The notes: generated from the sequence alone by a model not told the origin. A DNA stretch of 64,000 nt from Saccharomonospora amisosensis (GCF_011761185.1 NZ_JAAOYM010000001.1:1054001-1118000), one strand, 5' to 3'; positions 27,624 to 37,250 are shown, counted from the first letter of the stretch. Program-made: numbers and translations.

Positions 27624-28865
27624 TTGACGGTGGAACTGCTGCGCAACGCGGTACGGCCGTACGCATGGGGCTCCAGGACGACGATCCCGGAGCTGCTCGG
27701 CAGGCCGGTGCCCGCGCCGCACCCGGAGGCCGAGCTGTGGATGGGCGCCCACCCGGGCGACCCGTCGCGCGTGGTGGGTGTGGACGGAACCGAGCGCAGC
27801 CTGCTGGACGTCGTCGAGTCCGACCCGGTCGGCCAGCTCGGCGAGCGATGCGCGAGCCGCTGGGGCGGCAGGCTGCCGTTCCTGCTGAAGATCCTCGCGG
27901 TCGAGGAACCGCTGTCGATGCAGGCGCACCCGTCAGCGCGGCAGGCGGCGGAGGGGCACGCACGCGAGGAAGCCGCAGGCATCCCGAGGGACGCGGCCAA
28001 CCGCAACTACCCCGACCCGACGGCGAAACCTGAGCTGGTGTGCGCGCTGACGGAGTTCCACGCGCTCGCCGGGTTCCGCGACCCCAACCGCACGGTGGAA
28101 CTGCTGAAGGCGATCGACACGCCGGGCCTGACCAAGTACACCGAGTTGCTCGCGGCACAACCCGATCCCGACGGCCTGCGGACGTTGTTCACCACGTGGA
28201 TCACCCTGCCGCAACCCGCGCTGGACCGGCTGCTTCCTGAGGTGCTCGACGCGTGTGTGCACCACGTCAAGGAGCACGGTGAGTTCGACACCGAGTGCCG
28301 TACCGTGCTCGGTCTTGGTGAGGCCCACCCCCGTGACGCGGGGGTGCTCGCCGCGCTGCTGCTGAACCGGCTGACGCTCAGCGCGGGCGAGGCCATCTAC
28401 CTGCCCGCGGGAAACCTGCACCTCTACCTGCACGGCACCGCCGTTGAGATCCTGGCCAACTCCGACAACATCCTTCGCTGCGGGCTGACGCCCAAGCACG
28501 TCGACGTGCCGGAACTGCTGCGGGTGGTCGACTTCGCGTGCGGCGACATGCCGGTGTTGCGTGGCGAGCCACGGGGCCGGATGGCCGTCTACCGCACCGA
28601 CGCGCCGGAGTTCGAGCTGTCTCGGATCGCGTGGGACGCCGGTGACCGCGGCGAGCTGGAACTGCGAGGCACCGGCCCGGAGATCTTGCTGTGCACGGCG
28701 GGTGAACTGCTGCTGTGCTCCGACGACGGCACCAAGGTCGAACTGCGCAGGGGAGAGTCGGTGTGGCTGCCCGCCTGTGAGGCGGAAGTGCGGCTGCGCC
28801 CGGTCACGGCAGGACCCGCACACCTGTTCCGGGCCACGGCCGGTACCTGCACCGACCTGCCGTGA
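27624..28865 (+). CDS. manA: Mannose-6-phosphate isomerase, class I (ManA)
   Basis: A 413-residue cupin isomerase interconverting fructose-6-phosphate and mannose-6-phosphate. RPYAWGSRTTIPELLG at the N-terminus, ELWMGAHP, the zinc ligands in MQAHPS (about residue 97) and NYPDPTAKPEL, and YLPAGNLHLYLHGTAVEILANSDNILRCGLTPKHVD (about residues 255-290) are the class I signatures. TTG start at 27624 with GAGGAG upstream. The start is 114 bp after the preceding gene; a 28-codon frame (27536-27622) ends just before it. Last gene of the mannose run. Confidence 0.93.
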   Translation: MTVELLRNAVRPYAWGSRTTIPELLGRPVPAPHPEAELWMGAHPGDPSRVVGVDGTERSLLDVVESDPVGQLGERCASRWGGRLPFLLKILAVEEPLSMQAHPSARQAAEGHAREEAAGIPRDAANRNYPDPTAKPELVCALTEFHALAGFRDPNRTVELLKAIDTPGLTKYTELLAAQPDPDGLRTLFTTWITLPQPALDRLLPEVLDACVHHVKEHGEFDTECRTVLGLGEAHPRDAGVLAALLLNRLTLSAGEAIYLPAGNLHLYLHGTAVEILANSDNILRCGLTPKHVDVPELLRVVDFACGDMPVLRGEPRGRMAVYRTDAPEFELSRIAWDAGDRGELELRGTGPEILLCTAGELLLCSDDGTKVELRRGESVWLPACEAEVRLRPVTAGPAHLFRATAGTCTDLP

Positions 28866-29001
28866 CGTCGACGGGGCAGTAACAGGCACACGAACGGTGT
28901 AGCAACTGTGTTCGTTCCGTGTGGTGGCCTTCTCCATACTCGCCTGTGTGAGTGACACACCACGTCACTCGACTGGGATCGAGTTCAAGGAGAACAACGC
29001 T

Positions 29002-29535
29002 GTGACATCGCAACCGACAGCGTCGGCCGGGCAGGTCGGGCAGGCGGCTGCCACCTCGGCCGTGCGCCGCCCCGGCACCCTGCTCGCGGCCATCGGCGTC
29101 GCCGTCGCCGCCGCCGTCGCCACGATCGTTAGTGGGATCGTGATGGTGACCGGCGGGGAGGACCTCGCGATCGACATCGTCGCGACGATCGCGGGCGAGG
29201 ACGCCGGCAGTGTGCGTGATGTGATGGGCGGGTCCGCTCTCATGCAGGAGGCAGTGGACACGCTCAACGCCCGCGGCATCATGGCGCTCGTCACTGGGGC
29301 GGCCCTGCTGCTGTTCGCGCTGCTCATGGGTCGCGCCGCGGTCTGGAGCCGGGTGCTGGTGACGATCTCGGCCGCGCTAGTCCTTTTCGTCGACCTTGTG
29401 GTGCTCGGCGACGAGGGGACCAAGTTGATGCAGATGCCCGCCGCACTGGGCATCTTGGGGACGATCGCGACCTTCGTGCTGGTGTGGCTGCCTGCCAACA
29501 ACCGCTACGCCAGGCAACTCAAAGCCAATCGCTGA
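29002..29535 (+). CDS. Four-helix membrane protein of unknown function
   Basis: A 177-residue protein: a Thr/Ala-rich N-terminal tail, then hydrophobic helices at about 30-54, 92-111, 118-137 and 147-168. The loop between helices 1 and 2 (about 55-90, GGEDLAIDIVATIAGEDAG) is acidic and probably external. No known domain seen. GTG 29002 follows AAGGAGA with good spacing; the frame open further upstream lacks a signal. The 3' end overlaps the convergent regulator gene by 17 bp. Confidence 0.65.
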   Translation: MTSQPTASAGQVGQAAATSAVRRPGTLLAAIGVAVAAAVATIVSGIVMVTGGEDLAIDIVATIAGEDAGSVRDVMGGSALMQEAVDTLNARGIMALVTGAALLLFALLMGRAAVWSRVLVTISAALVLFVDLVVLGDEGTKLMQMPAALGILGTIATFVLVWLPANNRYARQLKANR

Positions 29536-32500
29536 CAGGGGGTGGTGCCGGGCGCGTGCCGACGAGCGCGCGTCCGGCATCTCGCGTCAGCTCAAGCAAC
29601 AGTGCGACCAGGGTGACCGCGCTGGCGTCGGAGGGGTTGCCGAGCCGATCGGCCTCCGCGGCAGCGCGCTCCGCGAGCCCGTCCTCACCCACCACCTCGT
29701 AGGCCCTGGCGAGCACCCGCAGCGTGATCACCACCGATGCGACGCTTCCCATCTGCCTGAACTCGGTGAGGCAGTCCCGCAGCGTCGCGATGGCCTCGGC
29801 CACCTTTCCCTCACCTATCATCGCGGCAGCGATCGCCCGGCCACACGACAGTTGTCGCGGTCGCTCGTCGAGTTCGCTTGCCAGCAGGTGAGCCTCGGTG
29901 TAGGCGGCCATGGCGCCCTGCCGCCGCCGCAGACCGGCACGGATGGCGCCCAACGTTCGTAGCGAACGAGCCAGCGCGGAACGCACGGGTAGCGGCCGCA
30001 GCAGTGAAACCGACTCCTCGGCCAGTTCGTGTGCCGTTTCCAGTTCTCCGCGCAGTGCCAGCGACCAGGAAAGCCCGTGCAGGGCCAGCGCGATCCGCAG
30101 CGGGTCGCCGGACAACCGTGCCGCGGCGAGCGTTCGCCTGCAGGCACGGACCGACTCGTCCAGCCTGCCGAGCCGGTTGAACGCCTCCGCCTTGATCAGC
30201 TCGACGTGCTGCACGCCCACCTGGTCGGTGCCGAGCAGCTTCAGTGCCCTGTCGGCGATGTCTAGTGCCTCCTGCGGCCTGCCGAGACCGATCAGGCAGC
30301 CTGCCAGATTGCCCGTGATCCACGCCGCTGTGCCGCGCTCGCCCAGCTCGCTCAGCAGCGCCGCGCACCGCCGGTACCTTCGCTCTGCCTCGTCGTGCTC
30401 GCCCCGGGCATGCACCAGCACGGCGATGTTGGCCTCCGCCCATGCCTCGATCCTGCGCTCGCCCGCCCTGCGCGCCCGCAGGCGCAGCCGCTCATGGCAG
30501 TCCCGCATTTCCGCGTACTGACCACGAAGCCACAGGTAGGCGCCCAGCCGTTCGAGGATCATGACCGCCTTGTGGTGCCAGCCGATCCGGAAGATCGAAT
30601 CGATGACCGTCACCAGGTTCGCCTGTTCGGCCGCGAACCACGCCTGCGCGTCGTCCACCAGCCGCGCGACGGTCTCCCTCGGCAACGGCTGCGGTGGCAG
30701 GCCGGCCGGTGAACGCATCGGCAACGGAACGGTCCACGGCAACTGCCGCGCGGCCGCGTCGGTGAGCCCGAGCGTGGCGTCCACGATCCCGCGCACGGTC
30801 CGCACCTGCTCCTCGCCGCTGTGGAGCTGGTCCTGCTGCTCCCGCGCGAATACCCGCACCAGATCGTGCAGCCGGTACCTCGGCTCGCCTGTGCTGTCGG
30901 TGCTGATCGGGGCGAGCAGGCTGGCCTCCACCAGTTCCTCGATCACCGCGTCGGCTCCAGGACGGCCGATCAGCACCGCGATCGCCCATGCGGGCGCGCT
31001 GATGTCACCGCACAGCGCCAGTGCGCGGATGGCATCGCGAGCCGCCGGGCTCAGCGCGTGGTAGCTGAGCGCGATGCTGGTGCGCACCTGCCGGTCGCTG
31101 ACGGCGAGTTCGTCCAGCCGGTTGCGCTCGTCGTCCAGCCGATCGGCCAGGGCCGACAGTCGCAGATTCGGGCGCATCGCCAGCCGGGTGCCCGCGATCC
31201 GCAGGGCGAGCGGCAGGTTGCCGCAGGCGGCCGCGATTCGCCCGGCCGCCGCGGGTTCGGCAGTGACGCGCTGCTTGCCGACAATGCGTTCGAGCAGCGC
31301 GGTGGATTCGGCATCGGTGAACGGGCCGAGCGGCACCCGGTAGGCGCCGTCGAGCCCGCTGAACCTGAACCTGCTCGTCACCAGCACGGCACAGCCGGGC
31401 GTGCCCGGTAACAGCGGCCGCACCTGCTCCGGTGACGCGGCGTCGTCGAGCACGACCAGCACCCTGCGGTCGGTGAGCCTTCCCCGGTAGGCGGCGGCCC
31501 TGGCCTGCGGATCGTCCGGGATGGTCGGTCCGGCAACCCCGAGCGCGCGCAGCAGGTCGGCCAGCACGTCGGCCGGGTCGCGCGGCGCGCTCGCCCCGGC
31601 GAGGTGTACGAACAGCTGGCCGTCGGGAAACGCCGCGCGCACCCGGTGAGCCGCCCGAGCGGCCAGCGCGCTCTTGCCCGATCCCGGCTCGCCGCTGACA
31701 ACGGTGACCGGCACGGTTCCTTCGCCTGCCGTGAGCAGTTCGGTGATGGTGGCGAGTTCGGTTCGCCTTCCGAAGAAGTCGTTGAGGTCAAGAGGCAGCT
31801 GGCAGATCGGCCATGGCGCCGTGGTCGTGGTCGCGGTGGCTGCGGCGGTCGCCGTCGCGGCGCTTCGGGCCCGGTTCTCCTCGTCGTCCCCGCTGAGCAC
31901 CATCGCCTGTGCGCGGCGCAGCTCCGCGCCCGGCTCCACTCCCAGCTCCTCGACCAGCCGCGACCGGGTCCTGGTGTAGACGGCGAGCGCGTCGGCCTGC
32001 CTGCCGCCGCGACGCAGCGCCAGCATCAGTTGTGCGGCGGCGCGCTCACGCAGCGGGTGCTCGGCCAGGAAACCCTCGAGTTCGCCGACGACCTCGGTGT
32101 GTCGGCCGAGGTCGAGTTCGGCGTCGAGGCAGTCCTCCAGCACGGTGAGGCGTTCGGCGTCGAGCGCGGCCGTGAGTGCGGCGAGTTGCGGCACGTGGAC
32201 GTCGGCGAGCGCGGCAGGGCCACGCCACTGTGCGAGTGCGTGGCGCAGACACGCAACGGCGGTCGCGAAGTCCCCTTCCCGCATCGCGCGCCTGCCCTCG
32301 GCAGCCTTCAGCCGGAACATCCGCAGATCCAGGTCGCCGGGGTGGGCCAGCAGCCGGTAACCCCTGGACTCGTGGCGGATGTCTATCCCGCCGAGGCGCT
32401 CGCGTAGGCGTGAGACGTAGGTATGCAGGTTCGAGGCGTAGGACTTGGGTGGGGTTTCCGGCCACAAGGCCTCCACGAGCCGGTCCACCGGCACGAGTTC

Positions 32501-32617
32501 TCCCTCGTGGCACAGCAGCATCGCCAGTAACGCGCGCTGTCGCTGTCCCCGCAGTCGAACCTGTTCCCCAGTGACGCTCGTGGCGGTGAGTGGCCCCAGC
32601 ACTCCGAACCTGGTCAT
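29519..32617 (-). CDS. AfsR/SARP-family transcriptional regulator with NB-ARC and TPR domains
   Basis: A 1,032-residue signal-transduction ATPase. An OmpR-like winged helix (residues 1-95) and BTAD domain (about 100-245) make the SARP DNA-binding head; an NB-ARC ATPase follows (about 275-560) with P-loop GEPGSGKSALA, kinase-2 RVLVVLDDA and GNLPLALRIAG; the C-terminal 400 residues are TPR-like helical repeats. AfsR-type proteins activate secondary metabolism or differentiation after phosphorylation or ligand sensing. ATG behind GGAAGGA; a TAGGAT -10 box lies at 32645-32650. No biosynthetic cluster adjoins; its target is unknown. Divergent from the cation efflux gene. Confidence 0.9.
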   Translation of the reverse strand: MTRFGVLGPLTATSVTGEQVRLRGQRQRALLAMLLCHEGELVPVDRLVEALWPETPPKSYASNLHTYVSRLRERLGGIDIRHESRGYRLLAHPGDLDLRMFRLKAAEGRRAMREGDFATAVACLRHALAQWRGPAALADVHVPQLAALTAALDAERLTVLEDCLDAELDLGRHTEVVGELEGFLAEHPLRERAAAQLMLALRRGGRQADALAVYTRTRSRLVEELGVEPGAELRRAQAMVLSGDDEENRARSAATATAAATATTTTAPWPICQLPLDLNDFFGRRTELATITELLTAGEGTVPVTVVSGEPGSGKSALAARAAHRVRAAFPDGQLFVHLAGASAPRDPADVLADLLRALGVAGPTIPDDPQARAAAYRGRLTDRRVLVVLDDAASPEQVRPLLPGTPGCAVLVTSRFRFSGLDGAYRVPLGPFTDAESTALLERIVGKQRVTAEPAAAGRIAAACGNLPLALRIAGTRLAMRPNLRLSALADRLDDERNRLDELAVSDRQVRTSIALSYHALSPAARDAIRALALCGDISAPAWAIAVLIGRPGADAVIEELVEASLLAPISTDSTGEPRYRLHDLVRVFAREQQDQLHSGEEQVRTVRGIVDATLGLTDAAARQLPWTVPLPMRSPAGLPPQPLPRETVARLVDDAQAWFAAEQANLVTVIDSIFRIGWHHKAVMILERLGAYLWLRGQYAEMRDCHERLRLRARRAGERRIEAWAEANIAVLVHARGEHDEAERRYRRCAALLSELGERGTAAWITGNLAGCLIGLGRPQEALDIADRALKLLGTDQVGVQHVELIKAEAFNRLGRLDESVRACRRTLAAARLSGDPLRIALALHGLSWSLALRGELETAHELAEESVSLLRPLPVRSALARSLRTLGAIRAGLRRRQGAMAAYTEAHLLASELDERPRQLSCGRAIAAAMIGEGKVAEAIATLRDCLTEFRQMGSVASVVITLRVLARAYEVVGEDGLAERAAAEADRLGNPSDASAVTLVALLLELTRDAGRALVGTRPAPPPVSDWL

Positions 32618-32758
32618 CGTGTCCTTCCCCGCACGAAGTGGGTCATCCTACGCAGGCCGTACAGCCACGTGGCCGACGAGGTGAGGTGGGCGCCGGCGAG
32701 GACGGCCAAGCCTCTAAGCTGCAACCCGACCGAGTGTCGAATGCGACAGGGGGCAGCC

Positions 32759-33694
32759 GTGGCGGCAGGCGGTGGGTTGAAGGCGATCATCGCGGCGTTG
32801 TTGGCCAACGCGGGTATCGCGATCGCCAAGTTCATAGGCTTCTTGATCACGGGTTCGTCGTCGATGCTCGCCGAGTCGGTGCACTCGGTGGCCGACACCT
32901 CCAATCAGGGCTTGCTGCTGCTCGGCCACAAGACGTCGAAACGGCGGGCCACCTCCGAACACCCGTTCGGCTACGGCAGGGACCGCTACTTCTACTCCTT
33001 CATCGTGGCGCTGATGCTGTTCACGCTCGGCTCCGCGTTCGCGTTGTACGAGGGAATCCACAAAGTTCAGCATCCGGAGGAGCTGACCAGCCCGGTCGTC
33101 GCTATCACCATCCTCGTCGTGGCGATCGTGTTGGAGACATTCAGCTTCCGCACGGCCATCGTGGAGTCGCGAGCGATCAAGGGCGACAAGACCTGGTGGG
33201 CGTTCATCCGGCAGTCGAAGACACCTGAACTGCCGGTGGTGCTACTTGAGGACGCAGGCGCGCTGTTCGGCCTGGTGTTCGCGCTGATCGGCGTCGGGCT
33301 TTCGGTGGCAACGGGCGATCCGGTGTGGGACGGCATCGGCACCATCATGATCGGTGTGCTCCTCGGGATCATCGCGATCATTCTGATCGTCGAGATGAAG
33401 AGCCTGCTCATCGGCGAGGGCTCCGGCCAGCGAGAACTGGCCACGATCATGGCCGAGCTGACTGCCGACGGCATCGAGCGCGTCATCCACATCCGCACCC
33501 AGTACATCGGGCCGGAGGAGCTGTTGGTGGCGGCGAAGCTGGCGATGCGCAAGGGCCTGTCGATGTCGGAGGTGGCCCGAGCCATCGACGATGCCGAGAC
33601 CAGGGTCCGGGCGAAGGTGCCGGTGGCCCGGCTGATCTATCTCGAACCGGACCTGGATCGCACGACCGATGGCAGCGCCACCGTCCCTCGTTGA
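32759..33694 (+). CDS. Cation diffusion facilitator (CDF) family transporter
   Basis: A 311-residue membrane protein starting MAAGGGLKAIIAALLANAGIAI. Six membrane helices are seen; the metal site in TM2 is SVHSVADTSNQ (His and Asp one turn apart) and in TM5 LLEDAGALFG. EHPFGYGRDRYFYSF between TM2 and TM3 is the mark of the SLC30A9/ZnT9-like CDF branch. The C-terminal cytoplasmic domain (about 215-300) has the ferredoxin-like fold. Zinc or another divalent metal is exported in exchange for protons. GTG 32759 follows CAGGGGG; TAAGCT at 32715-32720 is a likely -10 box. Confidence 0.88.
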   Translation: MAAGGGLKAIIAALLANAGIAIAKFIGFLITGSSSMLAESVHSVADTSNQGLLLLGHKTSKRRATSEHPFGYGRDRYFYSFIVALMLFTLGSAFALYEGIHKVQHPEELTSPVVAITILVVAIVLETFSFRTAIVESRAIKGDKTWWAFIRQSKTPELPVVLLEDAGALFGLVFALIGVGLSVATGDPVWDGIGTIMIGVLLGIIAIILIVEMKSLLIGEGSGQRELATIMAELTADGIERVIHIRTQYIGPEELLVAAKLAMRKGLSMSEVARAIDDAETRVRAKVPVARLIYLEPDLDRTTDGSATVPR

Positions 33695-33955
33695 GGTGGC
33701 ATTGAGGCGGCACCTTTCTCGCTTTCTGTAGCGCTCGGGTGGGCGCTGCGTGTTTCGAAGCGCGCCGAAGTGCGCCGAAAGTTGCGATATGGGCCCGGTT
33801 TGGCGCGTTATGGTCACCGATCGAGATCGATAGCGTTACCGGCTGGTCCACGCGTGCGTCGATCTTCATCCGGTCGGGTTAAGGTCCGTGCGGCTTAGCG
33901 CCCTGGCCCCCGGGCGCGTCACCTACTCGTCCCCACCCCGCACGGGAGATACCGC

Positions 33956-34708
33956 ATGTCTGTGAGTCCGAGATCCCTCCTGCGCGTCGTCGCGGCCTCC
34001 GCGATGACGCTCGGCCTGCTGTCAGGCACGACCGGCCTCGCCTCGGCGACGAACGAGCCCCGTCCCAGTGACGACCGCGCGACCGTCCACAGCGGCAATG
34101 TCGATGCGGGTCAGGAGCAAAAGGACCCGTGCGGCACGGCCGGCCTCGGCGGCGAACCGCTGGACAAGGGCGACCTCACGTTCGAACGCGGCGAGGAAGA
34201 TGCTGAGCAGCACGTCGACATCCTTGGCGTGGCTGACGGGGTGACAGTGACCGGAATCGTCGTCAAGGGCGGCAACGGGTACAACGTCTACTCCGCAGCT
34301 GGTCTGGAGGGCCTGCCCTGGGAAGGTCTGCGCGCGCCGCTGACCGGTGAGAAGGGCAACCTCCCGACCATCAGTCACTGGTTCGCCTGCGGCGAGAAGG
34401 ACGACGAGGACACGACAACCACCACGAAGCCCTCGGAGACCGGCACCACGACCGAGACCTCCGCGCCCACCACCAGCGGTACCGAGCCGACGAGCACACA
34501 GCCCTCCGGGACCACCGAAAGCGCCACCTCGAGCGGCGCGGTCGCGGTCACCACGACCACCCAGCCCGCGGTCTCACCCGCCGGTGACAGTGGCGACCTG
34601 GCTTCCACCGGCTTCAGCGGCGGCTGGCTGCTCGGTGTCGGTGGCGCGCTGCTTGTCGGCGGCGGTGCACTGCTGGCGCTCGCAAGGGCACGCCGAGGCA
34701 AGGCGTAG
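33956..34708 (+). CDS. Secreted LAxTG surface protein, probable class E sortase substrate
   Basis: A 250-residue exported protein. Signal peptide 1-31 (SLLRVVAASAMTLGLLSG, cleavage after ASA), a short folded part (about 40-145) with Cys residues near positions 60 and 141, a Thr/Ser-rich linker (about 148-205), then LASTG (about 217-221), a hydrophobic helix GGWLLGVGGALLVGGGALLAL and a basic tail ARARRGKA. This is the tripartite cell-wall sorting signal in its LAxTG form used by actinobacterial sortase E. No sortase gene is seen in the window. The function of the folded part is unknown. Confidence 0.82.
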   Translation: MSVSPRSLLRVVAASAMTLGLLSGTTGLASATNEPRPSDDRATVHSGNVDAGQEQKDPCGTAGLGGEPLDKGDLTFERGEEDAEQHVDILGVADGVTVTGIVVKGGNGYNVYSAAGLEGLPWEGLRAPLTGEKGNLPTISHWFACGEKDDEDTTTTTKPSETGTTTETSAPTTSGTEPTSTQPSGTTESATSSGAVAVTTTTQPAVSPAGDSGDLASTGFSGGWLLGVGGALLVGGGALLALARARRGKA

Positions 34709-34725
34709 CACTTCGCCCGGGAGAG

Positions 34726-37062
34726 TCAGCTTTCTTCCGGGTCCGGCCTGCCGAGCGGATCGCCACCGTTGGCGATCCGCTCGGCAGCCCGCTCGACGCC
34801 TTCGCTGCTCTGCCGGTCGAGTCCGGCTGCCAGCACAACGGCGCGATCCCACTCCGGGTCGGCCACGTAGTCGGTGTGGCGACGCACACCCGCGATCCAC
34901 CTGCGCCCGCTTCGCGGTTCCCGCATCGGGTCCGGCAACCAGTGGTCACCACCGAGCACCAGCACTCCTCCCGGTCCCCGCACCGCGGGTTCCAGCGCCC
35001 CGACACCCCCGTCGCGCAGATACCCGACGCCGAGCAGTTTCCCGCCCGCGACCTGGTGCCGCCACGTCGTCGCACCGCCGCCGAAGCTGTCGGTACCCCG
35101 GCACAGCCCGCGCCACCTGCCACCCAGCAGCCCGTATAGCCGTGCCAGCGAAGCGTGCGAGAAGACGGCGGGAAAGGCCCGCTGGTACCCCCACTGCAGC
35201 GGGGCGCCCGCCGTCAACACCCCGATCCGTTCGCGATCGTGTGCGGGCAGGTCCGCGGCGAGCCTTCCCGCGGCCGCGACGGCGAGCAGCCCGCCAAGGT
35301 GATATCCGGCGAGTACCACCCGGCTACCCGGCTCCTTCAGGTGTTCGCGTGCCCGCTGCGCGACTTCGGGCACGACTTTGACCGCGTAGCACGGCGGCAC
35401 GGCCGGATGTGCCGCTCTCGGCCAGAAACAGACGAGGTCGGCGAACGCGCCGAGGTGCCTGCTCCGCTGCGTGCCCGTCGCGGCCGTGTACACCGCCCGC
35501 AGCAGCCCGGCGGCCAGCAATCCCAGCGCCGCCACCCCGACGGCGGACAGCGGTGCCAGCCAGCCCGGGATCGAGCCGAAACCCAACCGAACCGCTGCCA
35601 GCGCGGCCGCGCCGATCCCCATCGTCACCACCACGGCGAGCACCAGCCGGTGCAGGTACTTGCGTTCCCAACTGGCGCGGGCCCACGCGTCGGCCGCCCG
35701 CTTCTCGTCGGCCTGTTTCGTGCCCATCAGCCGGATCACCTCAGGAACACCCCTGCCCGCCCTGCGCAGCGGTATCGCCACGGCGAGGCTGAACACCGCG
35801 AGCAGTGCCGCGAAGACCAGCACGCCGCCCCACAGCAGCGTGACGAGTGTGTATCCGGCCGGTAGCCGAAGCCCGGCATCGCCGATCAGCCCGCGAGCCG
35901 CGATGGCGAGTCCGGCTCCGAACCCACCGCCGAGCAGGCCCGCCAGCGCCAGCGCGGGTGCCGCCGCCCAGCCACCCGCCCACGGACGCAACCGCTTCGG
36001 CAACGCCGACCACGCCTGCCTCGCCAGCAGCGCGGCAGGCACGAGCAACAACGCGAACAGCGCGCACACCACGAGCAGGGCGGCACCGATGCCCTCCACC
36101 ATGCCGTTGCTGCCCGCCAGCGCGGGCGGAAGCGGGGTTCGCAGCAGCGCGACAGCCACGACCAGGCCGGTCGCGGCGACCAGCAGCACACCGCGCAGCA
36201 CCGGAACGAGTAGCCGGCGGGCGCGCAGCGCCACCGCACCCGCCGCGAACCCCAGCAGTGCCACCGCCAGCGCCCACGAGATCACCTGCGGCGTGCCGTG
36301 CGGTGCCCGCAGCGGGCCACCGAGCAGCAGCAGCGCGACACAGGCCAGCGCGGCCACGGTGTGCAGGCAGCGCAGCATCGGCGTGTCTCCGGGGTCGACG
36401 AGTTGGTCACCCGGCAGCTCCGGCCCGGCAACCCGCGCGCGCTCGGCGTCGGCCGCACCGCTGGACAGCGACCAGTTCACCGACGAGATCCGGTACAGCA
36501 CCCCCACCACGAGCAGCAGCGGCAGCACCCCCACGGCGGTACGGGCCCAATCGGTGCGGCGAAGCCACTCCGGCGCGTACGGAAGGCAGGGCGAGGCGGG
36601 CCGCAGGCACTGCACCGCGATCAGGTCGAGCGTGACGACAGCGAGTTGACTGATGAGCAGCATCGTCAGCAGCAGTGCCGCGATTCTGAGCAGGCCGCGG
36701 CACACGGCACCAAGCAACGCGGGCACCGCCCTGCCCGGCGGCACCGGTGGCAGCATCCAGTGCGCCACGTTCGCGAGTGAGAACGGGAACAGCAGTGCCC
36801 ACGTCGCCTTCGCGGCGCCACCCGAGGTCATCCCGCTCCACAGGTAACCCTCCAGCGTGCGAGGCACCGAGCGGTCGAGCGCCTGCACCACCGGGCCAGG
36901 CGCGGGTCGGCTCAGCCGATCGGAAGGGCGAATCACCCTGCCCACGCCGTCACCGGCGACGTCCACGGTGCCCGCCGAATCGAGCAGTGACTCGCCACTC
37001 GTGCCGATCAGCCCGGGAACTCGCAGTTCGACCACGCGGGTGTCGGGACCGGGGATAGGCAC
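34726..37062 (-). CDS. Polytopic membrane protein with split, probably inactive lipase-like domain
   Basis: A 778-residue protein. The N-terminal VVELRVPGLIGTSGESLLD resembles the first strand and oxyanion loop of an alpha/beta hydrolase; about ten membrane helices fill residues about 110-520; the C-terminal part resumes a hydrolase-like pattern with VVLAGYHLGGLLAVAAAG, where the nucleophile elbow GxSxG has His in place of Ser. A catalytic role is therefore doubtful. GTG ending at 37062 has GAGGAG at good spacing. The 3' end contains an 18-bp hairpin. The family is common in actinobacteria but I know of no assigned role. Confidence 0.65.
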   Translation of the reverse strand: MPIPGPDTRVVELRVPGLIGTSGESLLDSAGTVDVAGDGVGRVIRPSDRLSRPAPGPVVQALDRSVPRTLEGYLWSGMTSGGAAKATWALLFPFSLANVAHWMLPPVPPGRAVPALLGAVCRGLLRIAALLLTMLLISQLAVVTLDLIAVQCLRPASPCLPYAPEWLRRTDWARTAVGVLPLLLVVGVLYRISSVNWSLSSGAADAERARVAGPELPGDQLVDPGDTPMLRCLHTVAALACVALLLLGGPLRAPHGTPQVISWALAVALLGFAAGAVALRARRLLVPVLRGVLLVAATGLVVAVALLRTPLPPALAGSNGMVEGIGAALLVVCALFALLLVPAALLARQAWSALPKRLRPWAGGWAAAPALALAGLLGGGFGAGLAIAARGLIGDAGLRLPAGYTLVTLLWGGVLVFAALLAVFSLAVAIPLRRAGRGVPEVIRLMGTKQADEKRAADAWARASWERKYLHRLVLAVVVTMGIGAAALAAVRLGFGSIPGWLAPLSAVGVAALGLLAAGLLRAVYTAATGTQRSRHLGAFADLVCFWPRAAHPAVPPCYAVKVVPEVAQRAREHLKEPGSRVVLAGYHLGGLLAVAAAGRLAADLPAHDRERIGVLTAGAPLQWGYQRAFPAVFSHASLARLYGLLGGRWRGLCRGTDSFGGGATTWRHQVAGGKLLGVGYLRDGGVGALEPAVRGPGGVLVLGGDHWLPDPMREPRSGRRWIAGVRRHTDYVADPEWDRAVVLAAGLDRQSSEGVERAAERIANGGDPLGRPDPEES
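34748..34787 (+). terminator. 18-bp hairpin within the 3' coding end of the convergent gene
   Basis: Perfect inverted repeat of 18 bp (34748-34765 and 34770-34787, arms begin CTGCCGAGCGG) with a 4-base loop CCGT. It lies 40 bp past the stop of the LAxTG gene and inside the last codons of the opposite gene; no U-tract. Suited to stop plus-strand transcription. Confidence 0.6.
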
Positions 37063-37250
37063 AGGCGGCTCCTCGTCGTATTCGGGGTATTGGTCCTCGT
37101 TACCGCAGGTAGGCGACGAGCGGAGACCAACCGTAATCGGCGGGGACGCACCGCGCCCTGTCGGTGACACCGCGAGTCCGAAGAATCGAGTGGCAATGAC
37201 CCCCGATAGCGTTACGTCGCGGCGGAGGTGGGACCGCGAGGCGCGAGCCC

